Part shown: piece after piece, positions 45,858 to 53,809 of the stretch
Layout: each line of letters begins with the position of its first letter
Position numbering within the stretch: position 1 is the stretch's first letter
Translations under genes and position numbers: made by a program
Assembly: GCF_001889005.1 (NCBI RefSeq)
Contig: NZ_CP018153.1
Location: 2,328,501-2,392,500 of the forward strand
Source: Christiangramia salexigens
GTDB taxonomy: Bacteria > Bacteroidota > Bacteroidia > Flavobacteriales > Flavobacteriaceae
Reading direction: 5' to 3'
Length of the DNA stretch: 64,000 bases
The notes under the pieces: generated by a model
Told to the model about the DNA's origin: nothing
The model's input: only the letters and a program-made list of their open reading frames with translations
The model's database searches: none

Positions 45858-46822
45858 TAACCGGCTTTTTTTCTTACTTTTTTAAGGACATCATTCGCAA
45901 CACTTCTGGCTTTTTCCGCTCCTTTTTCAAGGGCTTTATCTACTTCTTCTAAGTTATTGATGTAGTACTCATACTTCTCGCGTGGTTCAGCGAATTTTTC
46001 CTTGATCAGTTCAAAAAGTGCCTGTTTAGCATGACCATAGCCAAAACCACCGGCTTCATAATTCTTGCGCAATTCGGCAACCTGATCATCATTCCCTAAA
46101 AGCTTATAAAGTGCAAAAACATTGCAGGTTTCGGTATCTTTAGGATCTTCAAGCGGCGTACTGTCGGTTTGAATTCCCATGATCTGCTTTCTTAGCTTTT
46201 TATCTGTCTGGAAAATATTAATAGTATTATCCTTGGACTTGCTCATTTTTTCACCGTCGGTTCCAGGTACATACATGGTATCCTTTTGGACCTTAGCTTC
46301 GGGAAGCACAAAGACCTCTCCCATTTTAGCGTGGAATCTGGAAGCTACATCTCTTGTCATTTCAAGGTGTTGTAACTGGTCCTTACCAACAGGTACAATT
46401 TCGGCATCGTATAGTAAGATATCGGCAGCCATCAACATAGGATATGAAAACAGTCCGCTGTTAACATCTTCCAGTCTGTCTGCTTTATCCTTAAAAGAAT
46501 GTGCAAGTGTAAGCCGCTGGTATGGGAAGAAACAACTCAAATACCAGGAAAGCTCTGTCACTTGTGGAATATCACTTTGTCTGTAAAAGACACTGCGATT
46601 AATGTCCAATCCACAGGCAAGCCAGGTAGCAGCAACAGAATAGGTGTTTTGCCTTAAGGTTTCAGCATCCTTAATTTGCGTAAGGGAATGCAGATCGGCA
46701 ATAAATATGAAGGATTCATTATCAGGCTGATTCGCCATTTCTATCGCTGGCATTATTGCTCCTAATAAGTTTCCTAAATGCGGGGTTCCTGTGCTTTGTA
46801 CTCCTGTAAGTATTCTGGACAT
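45854..46822 (-). CDS. trpS: Tryptophanyl-tRNA synthetase
   Basis: Class I aminoacyl-tRNA synthetase charging tRNA-Trp. The 322-residue protein has the HIGH-equivalent GTPHLGNLLGA near residues 12-22, KMSKS within GEKMSKSKDN near 192, and AGADFVAP-type spacing replaced by the expected Trp-specific blocks (YPMLMAADILLYDA near 126). It is of normal size for a bacterial TrpRS. It ends four bases inside the dprA end, and has its own promoter. Confidence 0.97.
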   Translation of the reverse strand: MSRILTGVQSTGTPHLGNLLGAIMPAIEMANQPDNESFIFIADLHSLTQIKDAETLRQNTYSVAATWLACGLDINRSVFYRQSDIPQVTELSWYLSCFFPYQRLTLAHSFKDKADRLEDVNSGLFSYPMLMAADILLYDAEIVPVGKDQLQHLEMTRDVASRFHAKMGEVFVLPEAKVQKDTMYVPGTDGEKMSKSKDNTINIFQTDKKLRKQIMGIQTDSTPLEDPKDTETCNVFALYKLLGNDDQVAELRKNYEAGGFGYGHAKQALFELIKEKFAEPREKYEYYINNLEEVDKALEKGAEKARSVANDVLKKVRKKAGY

Positions 46823-46842
46823 CGACTTTTCTAATTTTGCTG

Positions 46843-46850
46843 CAAAGGTA
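46843..46850 (-). promoter_or_regulatory. -7 promoter element for trpS
   Basis: On the minus strand TACCTTTG matches TAnnTTTG, 20 bases upstream of the trpS ATG. Confidence 0.5.
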
Positions 46851-46883
46851 ATTTTTTTATAGAATTCCCTCGGTTCATTTTAT

Positions 46884-46891
46884 TACTTTTG
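46884..46891 (+). promoter_or_regulatory. -7 promoter element for the acyltransferase
   Basis: TACTTTTG matches TAnnTTTG and ends six bases before the ATG at 46898. The alternative TTG start at 46889 would lie in the element itself. A leaderless transcript is possible. Confidence 0.4.
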
Positions 46892-46897
46892 GCTATT

Positions 46898-47641
46898 ATG
46901 AGATTTATCAAATCGGCAGCAGTCCTGTTATGGCGAATATGGTTTTATATTCTGCTGGTTGTTCCTATTCTTATAATGTTACCTTTTCTAATCTTATTTA
47001 CTTCTTCAGAAAAATTTTATCCGCAATTTTTCGTTTGCGCCCGTATCTGGGCTAAATTCATATTATATGGAATGGGCTTTCGTGTAAAGGCCATTGCGGA
47101 TGAAACTCCTCAAAAGCACAAAAGCTATATGTTGGTGGCGAACCATGCGTCTATGCTGGACATTATGTTAATGCTCGCCGTTATAAAACAACCCTTCGTT
47201 TTTGTTGGCAAAAGAGAGCTAAGTAAAATCCCGATATTCGGATTTTTTTATAGACGAACCTGCATCCTTGTTGACCGAAATAATCAGCGAAGCAAAAGGG
47301 CTGCATTTGAAGAGGCTCAAAGAAGGCTAAAACAGGAGAACAGCGTGTGTATTTTTCCTGAAGGAGGAGTACCCGACGATCATTCAATTGTGCTGGATAA
47401 CTTTAAAGACGGCGCTTTCAGACTGGCTATAGAGCATCAGATCCCCATTGTTCCCATTACCTTTCATGATACCAAGAGGCTTTTTTCTTATAATATTAAA
47501 TCTGGGGGCCCCGGAAAATTACGGGTTAAAATCCATAATTTTTTGTGTACCAAAGGGCTTGAGCTAGAAGATAGAAGGGTGTTAAGGGAGAAGACGCGGG
47601 AGATCATTTTCAATGAACTTCAGAATCCCAGTATAACTTAG
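46898..47641 (+). CDS. 1-acyl-sn-glycerol-3-phosphate acyltransferase (PlsC-like)
   Basis: A 247-residue membrane-associated acyltransferase that adds the second acyl chain in phosphatidic acid synthesis. An N-terminal hydrophobic segment (about 5-33) is followed by the catalytic NHASMLDIM (HX4D) near residue 83, GKRELSKIPIFG near 110, and the FPEGGVPDD substrate motif near 154. It overlaps the end of the convergent trans-envelope protein gene by four bases. Lyso-ornithine-lipid or other lipid acylation cannot be ruled out. Confidence 0.9.
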   Translation: MRFIKSAAVLLWRIWFYILLVVPILIMLPFLILFTSSEKFYPQFFVCARIWAKFILYGMGFRVKAIADETPQKHKSYMLVANHASMLDIMLMLAVIKQPFVFVGKRELSKIPIFGFFYRRTCILVDRNNQRSKRAAFEEAQRRLKQENSVCIFPEGGVPDDHSIVLDNFKDGAFRLAIEHQIPIVPITFHDTKRLFSYNIKSGGPGKLRVKIHNFLCTKGLELEDRRVLREKTREIIFNELQNPSIT

Positions 47642-49074
47642 AACTTTATACTTAAGCCGGAATATACCCCAAAATTAACCGGACGCACATTGTTTACGTT
47701 ATTGAAAGTGTTAAGTTGATATTTAAAAATAGGCTCAACATTGATGCTAAACTTGTCATTTAATTTATAATCCATCCCAAATCCAATATTTGTACTAAAG
47801 CTGGTATCGTTAATATTGCTGGCTTCCCCAAGATTGGTGGAATTGTTCCCAGAAATAAGGTCTACCGAGTTAGTATTTAGAAAAAGACTACTTCCACCTC
47901 CTATAAGATTCAGGCCAAATCTTGAGTCTATCAAAGAAAACTCAATTTCCAGCGGCACTTCAATAAAACCAAACTGCTGATTTATTTTACCCGGTGTGAA
48001 TACGTTTGTAGATAGAGAATTGTCTGAAGGCAGACTTGTTGGCAGGGGACCTGGCCCAGCGTCACTTCTAATATCCAGATTATCTTCTGTAGGTCTTATA
48101 TTTTCCAAACTGCTCACAATTGCAGCCGGAGTATAGGAAATACCGGTAATATCGTAGCTCATGTTGATCTTGCTAACTCCTGTTCTGATCTTGATTTTAT
48201 CAGAAAGTGCATAAGCAAGTTTTACTCCATAGGATATTGTAACTTCAGATGATGATGAGTTAGAGTCAAATTGTGAAGAGATCTCATTTCCGCTACCAAT
48301 ATTTTGATAGACAACTGGAGCTGCGAAGGTTGAAAATCTTAGCTTTTTGAATTTTTCTTTAGCGTCTTTCTCTTCCAGATCTTCAGTAGCCTGCTTATTC
48401 TTTTCAAGTTCTACCAGCGCATTATTTTCTTCTGCATTTAAGCTATTTTCAAGACTTTCATTATTTGAGATTTCTGATTGCGCAATCGCAGATAATTTTT
48501 GTTTTATGATCTCCACGGCTTCAGTAACAATTCTGGCCTCTTCTCCGGCTTTTGTTTTTGAATTCTTTTTCTTGGCATAGGATACGGCATTATTTTCGGA
48601 GGAAGTCTTGTTAGTTCCTTTGGAAAAATTACTACTTCTGGACACCCGATTTCCTGATGGATCTGAAGCTGATGACTTACTCGGGTTGCTGTTCGTTGAT
48701 GGTTGATGATCTGGGATGTTTGTGATTTTTGATGTAATGCTGTTGTTACTTCCAGGATCAATATTTGTGGAATCTGATGGTTCGCTAGATGTTCGGGAGA
48801 TGATGTTACTCTCGGATTCCGGATTTTCGAATACAACTTCAGGTTCTCCTGAAAAAGGATCCTGAGTATTGGTAAAGATCAGGCTTGCAAGAATTAAAGC
48901 AAGTACAGCGGCTGCACCACCAATCTTGAACCAAAGTGGAATGAAAAATGGTTTTTTGCCATCCCTTTTATCAAGTTCGGCTTCAATATTATCCCATATT
49001 TTATCACTCGGATTTTCTTCAAAATCTTTGAATCCTTCCTGAAATATCCGGTCTATGTTTTTCTTTTCTTTCAT
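47638..49074 (-). CDS. Trans-envelope anti-sigma-like protein with outer-membrane beta-barrel (Dma-like)
   Basis: A 478-residue protein of composite design. Residues 1-45 are charged and contain FQEGFKDFEENPSDKIWDNI, the pattern of Bacteroidota anti-sigma N-termini. One membrane helix spans about 50-67 (KIGGAAAVLALILASLIF). Residues 70-175 are Ser/Asn/Pro/Thr-rich and disordered, and about 176-243 are a charged helix. Residues 244-478 alternate in beta-strand fashion and end in GLSIKF, a terminal-Phe outer-membrane barrel (porin family / OMP_b-brl). One chain would thus reach from cytoplasm to outer membrane. This matches dual-membrane-spanning anti-sigma factors reported in Bacteroides. Its start overlaps the sigma factor stop by four bases (ATGA). 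Topology is inferred. Confidence 0.85.
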   Translation of the reverse strand: MKEKKNIDRIFQEGFKDFEENPSDKIWDNIEAELDKRDGKKPFFIPLWFKIGGAAAVLALILASLIFTNTQDPFSGEPEVVFENPESESNIISRTSSEPSDSTNIDPGSNNSITSKITNIPDHQPSTNSNPSKSSASDPSGNRVSRSSNFSKGTNKTSSENNAVSYAKKKNSKTKAGEEARIVTEAVEIIKQKLSAIAQSEISNNESLENSLNAEENNALVELEKNKQATEDLEEKDAKEKFKKLRFSTFAAPVVYQNIGSGNEISSQFDSNSSSSEVTISYGVKLAYALSDKIKIRTGVSKINMSYDITGISYTPAAIVSSLENIRPTEDNLDIRSDAGPGPLPTSLPSDNSLSTNVFTPGKINQQFGFIEVPLEIEFSLIDSRFGLNLIGGGSSLFLNTNSVDLISGNNSTNLGEASNINDTSFSTNIGFGMDYKLNDKFSINVEPIFKYQLNTFNNVNNVRPVNFGVYSGLSIKF

Positions 49075-49622
49075 GATGATTGAGCCGAATTATTTATGTT
49101 TTGATACTTTTCTACTTTTTCTTTTAAGGCCTGTCTGGCTCTTGCAAGATTAGATTTCGAGGTTCCTTCACTTATCTTGAGCAGGGCTGCAATTTCTTTG
49201 TGTGAATAACCATCCATAACATATAGATTAAATACCTGGCGATATCGCTGAGGTAACTCCTGTATACAGGATAAAAGAAACTTGGCCGGGATATCTTCCT
49301 CCACTTCAATCTCTTCGTCTTCCAGCATATCTTCGTTGGATAGGCCGTATACCTTTTGTTCTCTATGTTTTTGAAGAGAGGTGTTAATCATGATCCTCTT
49401 CATCCAGCCTTCAAAAGACCCCTCATTATTAAATTGTCCTATTTTATTGAAAATGGTAATGAAACCATCTTGTAGGTTGTCTTCTGCCTGTTGGTAACTG
49501 TCTGAATACTTTAAACAAAGACCAAAAAGCTTTGCCGAATAAATTCGGTAAAGCTGTTCTTGTGCAGTTCTATCCTGATTTTTGCACTGCTGAATAAGTG
49601 TCTTCAGACCAACTATTGGCAC
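49071..49622 (-). CDS. ECF-type RNA polymerase sigma factor
   Basis: A 183-residue sigma-70 family factor. Region 2 (about 15-85, LYRIYSAKLFGLCLKYSDSYQQAEDNLQDGF) includes the DNLQDGF core-binding motif, and GSFEGWMKRIMINTSL is the -10-recognition helix. Region 4 (about 115-170) has LPQRYRQVFNLYVMDGYSHKEIAALL with its helix-turn-helix. Sigma regions 1 and 3 are missing, as in ECF factors. It starts with GTG at 49622, 12 bases after the lipoprotein stop, and is coupled to the anti-sigma-like gene. The target promoters are unknown; this operon is a likely one. Confidence 0.93.
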   Translation of the reverse strand: MPIVGLKTLIQQCKNQDRTAQEQLYRIYSAKLFGLCLKYSDSYQQAEDNLQDGFITIFNKIGQFNNEGSFEGWMKRIMINTSLQKHREQKVYGLSNEDMLEDEEIEVEEDIPAKFLLSCIQELPQRYRQVFNLYVMDGYSHKEIAALLKISEGTSKSNLARARQALKEKVEKYQNINNSAQSS

Positions 49623-49634
49623 TATTTTTTAGAA

Positions 49635-50084
49635 TTAGTTTTGTACAGTTTCTGTTTCCTTTACAGGAATAGTTATAGTTTCATATTCGGGTTCATCTGC
49701 GGAATTTACTCCTACCCAAAAATAAAATGTATAGTCTTCATCATCATCTATCAGTATAGAGAACTTACTGGTTCCGGTGTTTCCTTCTGAAGTGGGGTCA
49801 CAACTAGAGCTAGCTTTTACCTGGCTAATTGCAGCCACATAGATCTGTCTTCTTTTTTCGTTATCAGAACCGGATCTTTTTGCATCTATACCTGCAAAGG
49901 CATGGCAGGTGGTTGGTAATTTATAATTCACATTCACCTCGTAAGTCTTACCAAAAATAAATTCTTCTGGTAGATCATTGCCTGTGATACCGGCTAATTC
50001 AAAATTTACTTTCTCAGTGTCATTGTCAATGGAGCAACCGGTTAAAATAAGTGATGAAATTAATACAAAAAACAACTTCTTCAT
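49635..50084 (-). CDS. Lipoprotein of unknown function heading the sigma factor operon
   Basis: A 149-residue lipoprotein with lipobox-like LTGCSID at about residues 14-20. The mature part is beta-rich with two cysteines besides the lipidated one (in TTCHAF and SSSCDPT), which may form a disulfide, and it ends in a disordered tail after the EPEYETITIPVKE segment. I do not recognise a family. A Ser-Ile-Asp-Asn-Asp-Thr after the lipid Cys (acidic-rich) resembles lipoprotein export signals that send lipoproteins to the cell surface in this phylum. It is first in the operon with sigma and the barrel protein, so a sensor or target role is plausible. Confidence 0.75.
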   Translation of the reverse strand: MKKLFFVLISSLILTGCSIDNDTEKVNFELAGITGNDLPEEFIFGKTYEVNVNYKLPTTCHAFAGIDAKRSGSDNEKRRQIYVAAISQVKASSSCDPTSEGNTGTSKFSILIDDDEDYTFYFWVGVNSADEPEYETITIPVKETETVQN

Positions 50085-50146
50085 AAAACGACATTTTTGC
50101 TTTCATAAATAAGATGCCGTTTTTTAAGAAAGGTTGCGTAGGGAGC

Positions 50147-50172
50147 AAAAAAAATCCCCGAGTGGGGATTTT
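50147..50172 (-). terminator. Terminator of recA
   Basis: Stem AAAATCCCC (50151-50159) / GGGGATTTT (50164-50172) with a four-base loop. On the minus strand it is followed by eight T residues, directly after the recA stop. Confidence 0.85.
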
Positions 50173-50175
50173 AAT

Positions 50176-51189
50176 TTATTCTTTAGCGATCTTGATCGCC
50201 TCCTTGATCTTGACTTCGAGTTCCTCCATCAGATCTGGGTTATCTTTTAAAAGGGTTTTAACTGCATCCCTTCCTTGTCCAAGTTTGGTATCCTCATAAC
50301 TAAACCAGGATCCACTCTTTTTAACGATCTCATAATCCACTCCTATATCTATGATCTCACCGATCTTGGAAACTCCTTCACCGTACATGATGTCAAATTC
50401 GGCAGTCTTAAATGGTGGAGCTACTTTATTCTTTACCACTTTAACTCTGGTCTTGTTACCCATAACGTTGTTAGCGCTATCCTTAATCTGTGTGGATCTT
50501 CTAATATCAAGTCTTACAGATGCATAGAATTTAAGGGCATTACCACCTGTAGTTGTTTCAGGGTTTCCAAACATTACACCTATCTTCTCCCTTAACTGGT
50601 TGATGAAGATCACGGTACAATTTGTCTTACTGATAGAAGAAGTTAACTTTCTTAAAGCCTGAGACATCAAACGTGCGTGAAGGCCCATTTTTGAGTCACC
50701 CATCTCACCTTCGATCTCACTCTTTGGTGTAAGTGCTGCAACCGAGTCTATCACAATAATATCTATCGCTCCGGAACGGATCAAATTATCTGTAATTTCC
50801 AGTGCCTGCTCACCGTTATCCGGTTGAGAAATAATAAGGTTATCTATATCAACATTGAGTTTTTCAGCATAAAACCTGTCAAAAGCATGTTCTGCATCAA
50901 TAAAGGCAGCAATTCCTCCTTTTTTCTGTGCTTCGGCAATGGCATGAAGGGTTAGGGTGGTTTTACCGGAAGATTCAGGACCATAAATTTCAATAACCCT
51001 TCCTCTTGGATAACCTCCAACCCCCATTGCAAGATCAAGTCCTAGAGATCCAGTGGAGATGGCATCAACATCGGCTACGGCCTGGTCGCTCATCTTCATG
51101 ACCGTTCCTTTCCCGTAGGTTTTATCCATTTTATCCAGCGTAAGCTTGAGGGCCTTTAATTTTGCATCTTTTTCTTTATCGTTACTCAT
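50176..51189 (-). CDS. recA: Recombinase RecA
   Basis: RecA forms filaments on single-stranded DNA for strand exchange and SOS induction. The 337-residue protein has the P-loop GPESSGKTT near residues 69-77, the L1 and L2 DNA-binding loops ([22 protein letters not shown]) and the [12 protein letters not shown] segment. The C-terminal acidic tail is short and ends ...[10 protein letters not shown]. It is monocistronic. I see no LexA-type operator in the 198-base gap upstream to trhO, but a diverged one could exist. Confidence 0.98.
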   Translation of the reverse strand: MSNDKEKDAKLKALKLTLDKMDKTYGKGTVMKMSDQAVADVDAISTGSLGLDLAMGVGGYPRGRVIEIYGPESSGKTTLTLHAIAEAQKKGGIAAFIDAEHAFDRFYAEKLNVDIDNLIISQPDNGEQALEITDNLIRSGAIDIIVIDSVAALTPKSEIEGEMGDSKMGLHARLMSQALRKLTSSISKTNCTVIFINQLREKIGVMFGNPETTTGGNALKFYASVRLDIRRSTQIKDSANNVMGNKTRVKVVKNKVAPPFKTAEFDIMYGEGVSKIGEIIDIGVDYEIVKKSGSWFSYEDTKLGQGRDAVKTLLKDNPDLMEELEVKIKEAIKIAKE

Positions 51190-51317
51190 GATGATTTTCT
51201 ATTTATATAAAATAAGGTCTGCTAAAATAAGATAAGTTTTACTGCAATACAATAAAATTTATGCGACACTTATGGAATAATTCCAAAAATTTGGATAAAC
51301 ATTATTCGGGAGGACAG

Positions 51318-51349
51318 TTGTGGCCTCAAATTTGAAAAATGTATATTTG
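51318..51349 (+). promoter_or_regulatory. Promoter of trhO (-33 TTG, -7 TATATTTG)
   Basis: TTG at 51318-51320 and TATATTTG at 51342-51349 are separated by 21 bases, a close consensus match. The expected leader is about 35 bases. Confidence 0.6.
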
Positions 51350-51387
51350 CAAAAATTTTTCTTTAACACTTAAAATATTAGTATAGC

Positions 51388-52419
51388 ATGCAACTGTACA
51401 ATAAGTTAAGCGCTAAGGAAAGAGAAGCTCTTTTAGAAGAAGCCGGTGAAGACAGGCTTACGCTCTCTTTCTATGCTTATGCAAAGATCGGAAACCCCGA
51501 ATTATTCAGAAACCATTTATTTATCGCCTGGGACCAAATGGACGTTCTGGGAAGGATTTATGTAGCTCACGAAGGGATCAATGCTCAGCTTTCGGTACCT
51601 GCGAAACGCTTCAATGAATTCAAGGCATTTATAGATGATATCTATTTTCTCGAAAATGTGCGTTTGAATATCGCCATAGAACACGATATCAAATCTTTCC
51701 TTAAACTCAAGGTTAAAGTGAGAGAAAAGATCGTGGCAGATGGTTTGAATGATGATAGTTTCGATGTTAGGAATAAAGGGGTGCACGTAGATGCGGCAAA
51801 ATTTAATGAACTTATAAGTGACCCAAATACCGTCCTTGTGGATATGCGGAACCATTATGAAAGTGAAATAGGTCATTTTCAAGGTGCTATCACTCCAGAT
51901 GTAGATACCTTTAGGGATTCACTTCCAATTATTGAGGAAAACCTTAAAGAATATAAGGAAGATAAGAACCTGGTGATGTATTGTACAGGAGGAATTCGCT
52001 GTGAAAAAGCAAGCGCCTATTACAAGCATCGTGGTTTCAAGAATGTATATCAGCTTGAAGGTGGAATTATTGAATACGCCAGACAGGTTCAAAAACAAAA
52101 TCTTGAAAATAAGTTCATAGGTAAAAATTTTGTTTTTGATCATCGTCGTGCAGAGCGTATAACCGAAGATGTTATTGCGAAATGTCACCAGTGTGGAAAA
52201 GCCTGTGATACTCATGTGAATTGCGCCAATGAGGCTTGTCATCTTTTGTTCATTCAGTGTGAGGAATGCGCCGAAAAGATGAATAATTGCTGTTCACAGA
52301 AATGTCAGGAAATAGCGGCACTACCTTATGAAGAGCAAAAGGCACTTCGTAAAGGTAAAGGTAACAGCAATAAGATTTTCAAAAAAGGCAGGTCTGAAGT
52401 TTTGCAGTTCAAGCAATAG
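51388..52419 (+). CDS. trhO: Rhodanese-like tRNA uridine(34) hydroxylase TrhO (UPF0176)
   Basis: A 343-residue protein of the YceA/TrhO family, which hydroxylates U34 of tRNA on the way to 5-carboxymethoxyuridine or methoxyuridine. The N-terminal domain has AHEGINAQLSVP near residue 54. The central rhodanese domain has VDMRNHYESEIGHFQGA near 151 and the active-site loop CTGGIRCEKASAY near 199. A C-terminal Cys-rich zinc-binding-like region follows (CHQCGKACDTHVNC, then CCSQKC). It has its own promoter and no adjacent partner. Confidence 0.93.
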   Translation: MQLYNKLSAKEREALLEEAGEDRLTLSFYAYAKIGNPELFRNHLFIAWDQMDVLGRIYVAHEGINAQLSVPAKRFNEFKAFIDDIYFLENVRLNIAIEHDIKSFLKLKVKVREKIVADGLNDDSFDVRNKGVHVDAAKFNELISDPNTVLVDMRNHYESEIGHFQGAITPDVDTFRDSLPIIEENLKEYKEDKNLVMYCTGGIRCEKASAYYKHRGFKNVYQLEGGIIEYARQVQKQNLENKFIGKNFVFDHRRAERITEDVIAKCHQCGKACDTHVNCANEACHLLFIQCEECAEKMNNCCSQKCQEIAALPYEEQKALRKGKGNSNKIFKKGRSEVLQFKQ

Positions 52420-52462
52420 GTTTAGCTTCTAAAATGGTAGTGCCAATTAATATTGGTATATT

Positions 52463-52470
52463 TACTTTTG
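52463..52470 (+). promoter_or_regulatory. -7 promoter element heading the ricT leader
   Basis: TACTTTTG matches TAnnTTTG. If used, ricT has an untranslated leader of about 155 bases, long for this window and containing the elements described at 52480-52595. Confidence 0.45.
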
Positions 52471-52515
52471 AAAATTTTTATGAACCTCAAGGAGGTGCTA
52501 TAAAGAGCATTTGCA

Positions 52516-52534
52516 GGGCCGGAAATTGCGGCTC
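52516..52534 (+). ncRNA. Leader hairpin upstream of ricT
   Basis: GGGCCG (52516-52521) and CGGCTC (52529-52534) pair through one G-U around a GAAATTG loop. The hairpin ends one base before a candidate short ORF start. A strong Shine-Dalgarno-like AAGGAGGTG (52489-52497) lies upstream within the small stem ACCTC/GAGGT. No known riboswitch class is recognised. Confidence 0.35.
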
Positions 52535-52535
52535 G

Positions 52536-52595
52536 ATGATGGTGGATTCTGCTTGTCTGAATATAATTAAGATAAGACGGGAAAGACGTTTATAA
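52536..52595 (+). CDS. Candidate 18-residue leader peptide
   Basis: ATG at 52536 (tandem ATG) opens 18 codons reading MMVDSACLNIIKIRRERL and stops at 52595, 35 bases before ricT. It is preceded by a hairpin and by a putative promoter at 52463. The RRER end and single Cys are not obviously random, and short leader peptides regulate neighbouring genes in many bacteria. Length alone gives no statistical support, so this is only a candidate. Confidence 0.3.
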   Translation: MMVDSACLNIIKIRRERRL

Positions 52596-52630
52596 TGGAT
52601 CTTTAAGTAGCCTTCTCAACATATATAAAT

Positions 52631-53809
52631 ATGGCTTGCAGCACTTGCTCGACCGGTAAAGACGGTCAGCCGAAAGGATGTAAGAACAATGGAACCTGTG
52701 GAACCGACGGTTGTAATAAACTTACCGTTTTTGACTGGCTTTCCAATATGTCTCTTCCGGGAGGGGTAGATCCCTTCGATTTCGTAGAAGTTCGATTTAA
52801 GAATGGGCGAAAACACTTTTTTAAAAATTCTGAAAATCTGAGTCTTAGCATTGGTGATGTGGTGGCTACCGAAGCCAGCCCGGGCCATGATGTTGGGATC
52901 GTTAGCCTTACCGGAGAACTGGTACGGGTGCAGATGAAAAAGAAAAAGGAAGACCCCGAATCTGGGGAAATCCTTAAAATATACCGTAAAGCAACTCAGA
53001 AAGATATAGATGTTTGGCAGGAAGTGCGGGAACGTGAGGATAAGATCAAACAACGTTCACGCCAGATCGCTATTCGTTTAAATCTTAGCATGAAGATAAG
53101 CGATGTGGAGTTTCAGGGAGATGCTTCTAAAGCTACTTTCTATTACACCGCAGAGGATCGTGTGGATTTTAGACAGCTTATTAAAGAATTTGCAAGAGAA
53201 TTCAATACCCGTATCGAGATGCGGCAGATCGGGCTTAGACAGGAGGCAGCAAGACTTGGAGGTATTGGTTCCTGCGGTCGTGAGCTATGTTGTTCTACCT
53301 GGTTAACAGATTTTAGATCTGTAAGTACTTCGGCAGCCAGATATCAGCAATTATCCTTAAACCCTCAAAAACTTGCGGGGCAATGTGGTAAATTAAAATG
53401 CTGCCTTAACTACGAACTGGATACTTATCTGGAAGCATTAAAATCTTTTCCAAAAACCGACGTTAAGTTAAAGACGAAAAAAGGAACAGCTGTTTGCCAG
53501 AAGATAGACATATTCAAAGGTTTTCTTTGGTATGCTTATGAAGGTGAGTGGATGAATTGGCATAAACTAAGCCCTGAGCAGGCCAATAAGATCGTGGCTA
53601 AGAATAAAAAGGGTGAACCAGTGAGTAGTCTCGAGGAATATGAGATCGAAATTCAGGCTGAGGAAAGCGAGAAAAGAGGATTTAATAATGCGGTTGGAGA
53701 AGATAGTTTAACTCGTTTTGACAAACCTAAACAGGCTCATAATAAGTCCAGACGAAATAAAAAAAGGAAAAAGCGTAAAGGGAATACCTCAAAGTCTAAG
53801 AATGCGTAG
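52631..53809 (+). CDS. ricT: RicT/YaaT-like PSP1 domain protein
   Basis: A 392-residue PSP1-domain protein. In Bacillus RicT works with RicA and RicF, carries an Fe-S cluster, and governs RNase Y function and development. The PSP1 core (about 45-270) has IEMRQIGLRQEAARLGG (RQIGLRQEA near 197) and two Cys motifs, GSCGRELCCSTW and GQCGKLKCCLNYE. Unusually, an extra N-terminal stretch carries Cys at 3, 6, 17, 23 and 28. The C-terminus is Lys/Arg-rich and disordered. It overlaps gldH by eight bases, an arrangement conserved in Flavobacteriaceae as I recall. Confidence 0.88.
   Translation: MACSTCSTGKDGQPKGCKNNGTCGTDGCNKLTVFDWLSNMSLPGGVDPFDFVEVRFKNGRKHFFKNSENLSLSIGDVVATEASPGHDVGIVSLTGELVRVQMKKKKEDPESGEILKIYRKATQKDIDVWQEVREREDKIKQRSRQIAIRLNLSMKISDVEFQGDASKATFYYTAEDRVDFRQLIKEFAREFNTRIEMRQIGLRQEAARLGGIGSCGRELCCSTWLTDFRSVSTSAARYQQLSLNPQKLAGQCGKLKCCLNYELDTYLEALKSFPKTDVKLKTKKGTAVCQKIDIFKGFLWYAYEGEWMNWHKLSPEQANKIVAKNKKGEPVSSLEEYEIEIQAEESEKRGFNNAVGEDSLTRFDKPKQAHNKSRRNKKRKKRKGNTSKSKNA

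Noticed and set aside
52480..52503. Seven-codon ORF reading MNLKEVL
   Set aside because: It is too short and is interrupted by the Shine-Dalgarno-like sequence; no support.
52505..52534. Resemblance of CAGGGCCGGAAA to the SRP RNA tip
   Set aside because: The 3' half does not pair as needed after the GGAA loop and the AGCA bulge is missing.
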